Of a stretch of 24,799 nucleotides of DNA, positions 21,797 to 24,799 are shown one piece after another. The position numbers and the translations under genes are program-made. This DNA comes from Acidobacteriota bacterium (GTDB lineage Bacteria; Acidobacteriota; Terriglobia; Terriglobales; Acidobacteriaceae), in contig JAEZPW010000293.1 of the NCBI GenBank assembly GCA_023441255.1, positions 1-24,799 on the forward strand. The letters are read 5' to 3'. The notes under the pieces are model-generated. The model saw only the letters and a list, made by a program, of their open reading frames with translations, was not told the DNA's origin and searched no databases. How positions within the stretch are numbered: the stretch's first letter is position 1; the number at the start of each line of letters is the position of its first letter.

Positions 21797-23819
21797 TGGA
21801 TTGCTGAACGCCGTAAGCGGCATATGCCGTCTCGTCTATATCCCTCTTATTCACTTCTTCTCCCCGATGAATGCGCCCACCCAAGTCTGCGAGTTGAGCG
21901 AGCAACGGAGAACCGACTAACGCGGCCAAATTCGGCATCGGCATCTTTCCAACATAACGCGCCGATAAATCCCACTGTCCACCTTGGACGGGATTCGAAG
22001 TCGCTGAGAGCAAGTCGGAAATCACTGCGCTGTTGAGCAAAGCTAAGTACGCGAACGCCAGCTTCTGTGGGAATGAATCCTTCACCTTGAGAGAGGACTT
22101 CGCCAGCCAAGCGAAGCCTTGGACCACGGTATATTGCCCGGAGTCATCGTACGCGAACGATCCTGCATCACCGAAATAGACGGAAACCAGTTTTGCTTCG
22201 GGGTGATACTGCCAAGTACGGGACTCGCTCATCTCCCACCAACGAGCTATGTCGCGCTTGCTCCTGCGCTGCAGCAACTCAGGCTTGCAGGGCAGCAGAA
22301 CTTCTTTGTAGAACGTTGGCACCTTTGAACGCAGTTCCCGTTCATTTTCGATGGCGTGCCGACCATATGGATAGAAGACGTACTTCGAATCACGAAGTCG
22401 CCCAAACATGATGGACTCGTTCACCACCGCTGGCCTGAAGTATCTTTTCTCGCTCGACGGAAGACCAATCCAATCGGCTTTGTCGACCAAAAACGCCTGT
22501 CTATAACCAAGACGACATCCGGTCTTCACGTCAAAAAGATCTTCCACGCACGGCAAATGCTGGAGATTTCTCAAAAAGTTCCAGGAGCGGTACGAACGCG
22601 GGGCCCAACTGTCAACGTTCAGCGTCAGACTAGGAATTCTGTATATGCTGAAACCATCCGCGACAATGGCCGTTCGAATTCCACACTGAGTGGCTCGACG
22701 TAGCTGACGCAGGCCGGCTGACGTTGAATGAATCCTATGATCCGCCCAAAAAGCCAACACGTCCCTGTCGGGTTCTGCGCCGACCTGTCCAATCAGAGTC
22801 GCGGCGTCAACCGTTGCGTTCGAGAACAGAATTGGACTACCTAGACGTGCCACCATGTGAATTGCCATCAATCCCGTTAGTCCTCTCCGGACCTCGAACG
22901 CGGCATCGGCTTCCAAAAAAGAGGCGGGTACCACCGTTGCGACAACTGCGCCCCGCTGTAAGCTTGTGAACGCCTTCCAGACGAAGCTCGTAGACATGTC
23001 GAATCGACCACGCGCCAGCTTTCCAAGAACATTTGCAACTGTCGCACGCTGCTCAGTATCCAGTTCCTCATAAGAGACGAACGGCGGGTTCATCAGCAGA
23101 AGATCGGCAGCGGGCCACTCCGACTCAGACAGCGAGTCCGTCAACCGAACCTCTACTTTAACCTCGAATGGATCCTGGTGCTTTTCCCAAGCCAGCAAGA
23201 ATCGCGCCATGTCGCAAGCTGCAGGGGAGACGTCCCATCCAATGAGTTCTACGGTGCCTTTGTAGCCGTTCAGGCGGATCTGTCGCAAAGCTTCCCGCAG
23301 AAACTCAGCAGAACCACATGCGGGATCGAAGATTCGAATTGATGCTCCGTCGCGGGGCAGCACTCGCAGCGCCTGCTCGACCAACGCCCTAGCTAAAGCA
23401 GGGGGCGTGAAGTGAATACCGACCCCTTTCGAAACCTTTGACAGGGTTGCTGGTCGCGGTGAGAAACCCGGGAACCGCAGTTGTGCGACCACCGATGTTT
23501 CGTAGTGAGCTTCCTGAAATACTTGACCCGCGGCATGCCGTAGCAGCAGGTTGGGCCGGAGGAATAGATCGTCCAAGCGCCTGCCCTCAAGCAAATCACT
23601 ACGCAATGCCTCCCAGTCTTCGGGGTTGATGTTCTGGGCGAAAGCTCGACTCTCGAGTGGCAAGCCCCAGTTACTTAGGTCGATAGAATCGAGGCTGGTC
23701 TTCTCAGTCGCGCACGCAAGTAGTGCAAGAAAAGCGAGCAACGAGTTTCTGCCATCATCCTCAGAAGTAGCCGACCGCAACTGGCGAAAGACCCGGATTA
23801 CGTGTCCAACAACTGACAT
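21780..23819 (-). CDS. N6-adenine DNA methyltransferase (Eco57I/TaqI-like), N-terminus out of frame
   Basis: A class I SAM-dependent DNA methyltransferase of 679 aa from the ATG at 23819. GIHFTPPALARALVEQAL precedes motif I, FDPACGSAEFL (about residues 164-174), and the catalytic motif IV NPPF is at about 244-247 (LLLMNPPFVSYEEL), as in gamma-type adenine methylases. The C-terminal half (KRYFRPAVVNESIMFGRLRD, PYGRHAIENERELR, YLALLNSAVI, GGQWDLSARYVGKMPMP) resembles the target-recognition domain of TaqI/Eco57I-type enzymes. No nuclease domain is seen. Its first residues, MSVVGHVIRVFRQLRS, continue directly from the end of the domain encoded by the overlapping upstream ORF in another frame. The ATG has no ribosome-binding site, so a frameshift within one original gene of about 792 aa is likely. 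The region looks less GC-rich than its neighbours. The downstream partner overlaps its stop. Confidence 0.88.
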   Translation of the reverse strand: MSVVGHVIRVFRQLRSATSEDDGRNSLLAFLALLACATEKTSLDSIDLSNWGLPLESRAFAQNINPEDWEALRSDLLEGRRLDDLFLRPNLLLRHAAGQVFQEAHYETSVVAQLRFPGFSPRPATLSKVSKGVGIHFTPPALARALVEQALRVLPRDGASIRIFDPACGSAEFLREALRQIRLNGYKGTVELIGWDVSPAACDMARFLLAWEKHQDPFEVKVEVRLTDSLSESEWPAADLLLMNPPFVSYEELDTEQRATVANVLGKLARGRFDMSTSFVWKAFTSLQRGAVVATVVPASFLEADAAFEVRRGLTGLMAIHMVARLGSPILFSNATVDAATLIGQVGAEPDRDVLAFWADHRIHSTSAGLRQLRRATQCGIRTAIVADGFSIYRIPSLTLNVDSWAPRSYRSWNFLRNLQHLPCVEDLFDVKTGCRLGYRQAFLVDKADWIGLPSSEKRYFRPAVVNESIMFGRLRDSKYVFYPYGRHAIENERELRSKVPTFYKEVLLPCKPELLQRRSKRDIARWWEMSESRTWQYHPEAKLVSVYFGDAGSFAYDDSGQYTVVQGFAWLAKSSLKVKDSFPQKLAFAYLALLNSAVISDLLSATSNPVQGGQWDLSARYVGKMPMPNLAALVGSPLLAQLADLGGRIHRGEEVNKRDIDETAYAAYGVQQSNVQSS

Positions 23820-24159
23820 TTCGGCCGCGAGGCTGTGTCTTCTCCAGATACCGGTGAAAATCACTGAGGCTCTTCATCACGCTCGACAAGCTGTACGTTT
23901 CCGCTACTGCGCTTGCAGCGTCATATCTAAGAACCTCGACGTTGTCTCGAATCAGGGATACGTAGTGTCCGACGTTGCTTGACCACGCGGCATCACGCTT
24001 ACCCTCCCGCGTTTCCGTCGCACTTAGGTCGAGGCAGAAATTTCCCGTGACCCCATTCAGCAGGACGTACCGTCCGGACTCGTCACCTGACAAAATAGGC
24101 ACGGGCAGAAGCCCGAGGGTGTCGGACCACAAGTGGACGTCACGTTTGGCGGCTCGCAT
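23761..24159 (-). CDS. N-terminal segment of the methyltransferase gene, in a different frame
   Basis: A 132-aa ORF whose first 110 residues look like a genuine N-terminal domain: DVHLWSDTLGLLPVPILSGD, GRYVLLNGVTGNFCLDL, SSNVGHYVSLIRDNVEVLRY and SLSSVMKSLSDFHRYLEKTQ. The last 20 or so residues (after GRNVS) are unlikely to be native, because the matching continuation SVVGHVIRVFRQLR lies in the frame of the methyltransferase. Dropping one A from CGAAATG near 23819-23823 would fuse both into a single protein of about 792 aa. Upstream of the ATG at 24159 there is no ribosome-binding site, but TGTTATAAA (an extended -10 pattern) ends about 12 bases before it. Either a frameshifted single gene, a sequencing error, or recoding. 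Confidence 0.65.
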   Translation of the reverse strand: MRAAKRDVHLWSDTLGLLPVPILSGDESGRYVLLNGVTGNFCLDLSATETREGKRDAAWSSNVGHYVSLIRDNVEVLRYDAASAVAETYSLSSVMKSLSDFHRYLEKTQPRGRNVSCWTRNPGLSPVAVGYF

Positions 24160-24216
24160 ATGTAAGTAGGTTTATAACATGCAGACTAATCCCGTGGGAG
24201 CCACATTCCATGGGCC

Positions 24217-24253
24217 GGTGGCCCACTCAAGCTTCCTTTGCTTGAGTGGGGTA
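24217..24253. repeat. GGTGGCCCACTCAAGC palindrome, copy 2
   Basis: CCCACTCAAGC at 24222-24232 pairs perfectly with GCTTGAGTGGG at 24240-24250, with loop TTCCTTT. It is nearly identical to the copy at 18604-18640 in front of ftsH, including the loop (TTCTTTT there). Confidence 0.85.
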
Positions 24254-24295
24254 TTCTTCTTCTCCACGTGGGTTTAGGCCGATGCCGCTTCAACT

Positions 24296-24327
24296 GCCCC
24301 ACACAACGAAAAGAACGTTGTGTGGGC
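24296..24327. repeat. CCCACACAACG/CGTTGTGTGGG palindrome
   Basis: An 11-bp perfect stem (24298-24308 with 24316-24326) and a 7-base loop, AAAAGAA. It has the same outer CCCAC/GTGGG and the same size as the copy at 24217 but a different inner stem, so it looks like a relative with compensatory changes. Confidence 0.75.
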
Positions 24328-24799
24328 CACCCGGAGCTTTCTCGCTGTCGTCGTCTTTTCTCAATGTCGTCGCATTGGCTTGCCGGCCTCTCCGCTTGTT
24401 CTGATTTCGTAAATCTTCCTGTCCCCATGTTGGCTGGCGGCAATGCGCTGCTACATTCGTTGCATCGACACCGGACGACACTGTTTTCGCTGCCGCGTTC
24501 TTTCACAACCTGAAGCCGCACCTGTGGAGCAATGGCTGATCAGAATCGCAGAGCTTGCTGTTAACGCGTATGTAACCGCGCGGTGCATCGCTGTGTCGCC
24601 GAGATATCCGATCAGGCCAGATCTCGCGTTAGATCTAAGTCGTGTAAACGGTAAGATTTCGGCGGAAAAGGCGCGGGTGGGGGAAGTCGTATCGGATAGG
24701 TAACGTCGCTGAACCGGGCTGCCGTGTTCCATTTTCGTAACAAGAATCTCGTGCACGAGACGAATTGGGAGTGCAGGCGAAAAGCAGGTCCCTCCACTC
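24328..24799. other. No gene supported up to the window end
   Basis: Short ORFs exist on both strands (for example 24443-24703 plus and 24612-24797 minus), but none has a convincing ribosome-binding site, domain content or codon pattern. I see no tRNA, transposase or further methyltransferase-module gene here. The stretch could be the upstream flank of the accessory module or hold the edge of a gene that lies outside. Confidence 0.4.

Noticed and set aside
24443..24797. Short ORFs at the right edge as extra module genes
   Set aside because: No ribosome-binding sites, no recognisable motifs, and conflicting strands; nothing supports them as genes.

Overview
This is a GC-rich bacterial chromosome segment. 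It most likely comes from an Acidobacteriota (Terriglobia-like) genome. The main pointers are a 966-aa secreted protein with two copies of the acidobacterial VWFA-related domain, the order tilS-hpt-ftsH with a phosphoribosyltransferase of unusual motif, many GTG/TTG starts, and intergenic spaces filled with small palindromic repeats. The lineage is inferred from reading the sequence; no database search was run.

Layout. Positions 1-3640 hold the 3' end of comEC, a convergent DUF2007 gene, a small conserved-looking ORF, and DUF3891 and DUF488 genes separated by repeat-rich spacers, then a small c-type cytochrome. Positions 3800-6753 carry lipA (lipoyl synthase), rsgA (ribosome-assembly GTPase) and, convergently, mtgA (peptidoglycan glycosyltransferase). 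Positions 6897-10220 are a two-gene minus-strand operon: a radical SAM activating enzyme followed by a glycyl radical enzyme whose catalytic residues match trans-4-hydroxy-L-proline dehydratase (HypD). Positions 10517-12796 hold a NodB-type polysaccharide deacetylase and xseA. Positions 12981-20587 run on the plus strand: the double VWFA protein, tilS, hpt and ftsH, closed by a strong intrinsic terminator. Positions 21113-24159 look like an accessory module: an N6-adenine DNA methyltransferase whose N-terminal part lies in a different frame, and a downstream overlapping gene of unknown function with a His/Trp-rich HAQPHWH motif. The last 640 bases hold two hairpin repeats and no credible gene.

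How the genes work together. Most are independent housekeeping genes: tRNA-Ile lysidine modification, purine salvage, membrane proteolysis, lipoate synthesis, ribosome maturation, cell-wall synthesis and DNA repair. The hypE-hypD pair forms one catalytic system, with the activase installing the glycyl radical on the dehydratase, and implies hydroxyproline use without oxygen. The methyltransferase and its partner form a candidate DNA-modification or defence unit with no recognisable nuclease in the window.

The most distinctive feature outside the genes is the repeat load. At least four families of short palindromes recur, several copies abut or supply stop codons, and at least three repeat-like segments are read in frame inside tilS, making that protein unusually long.
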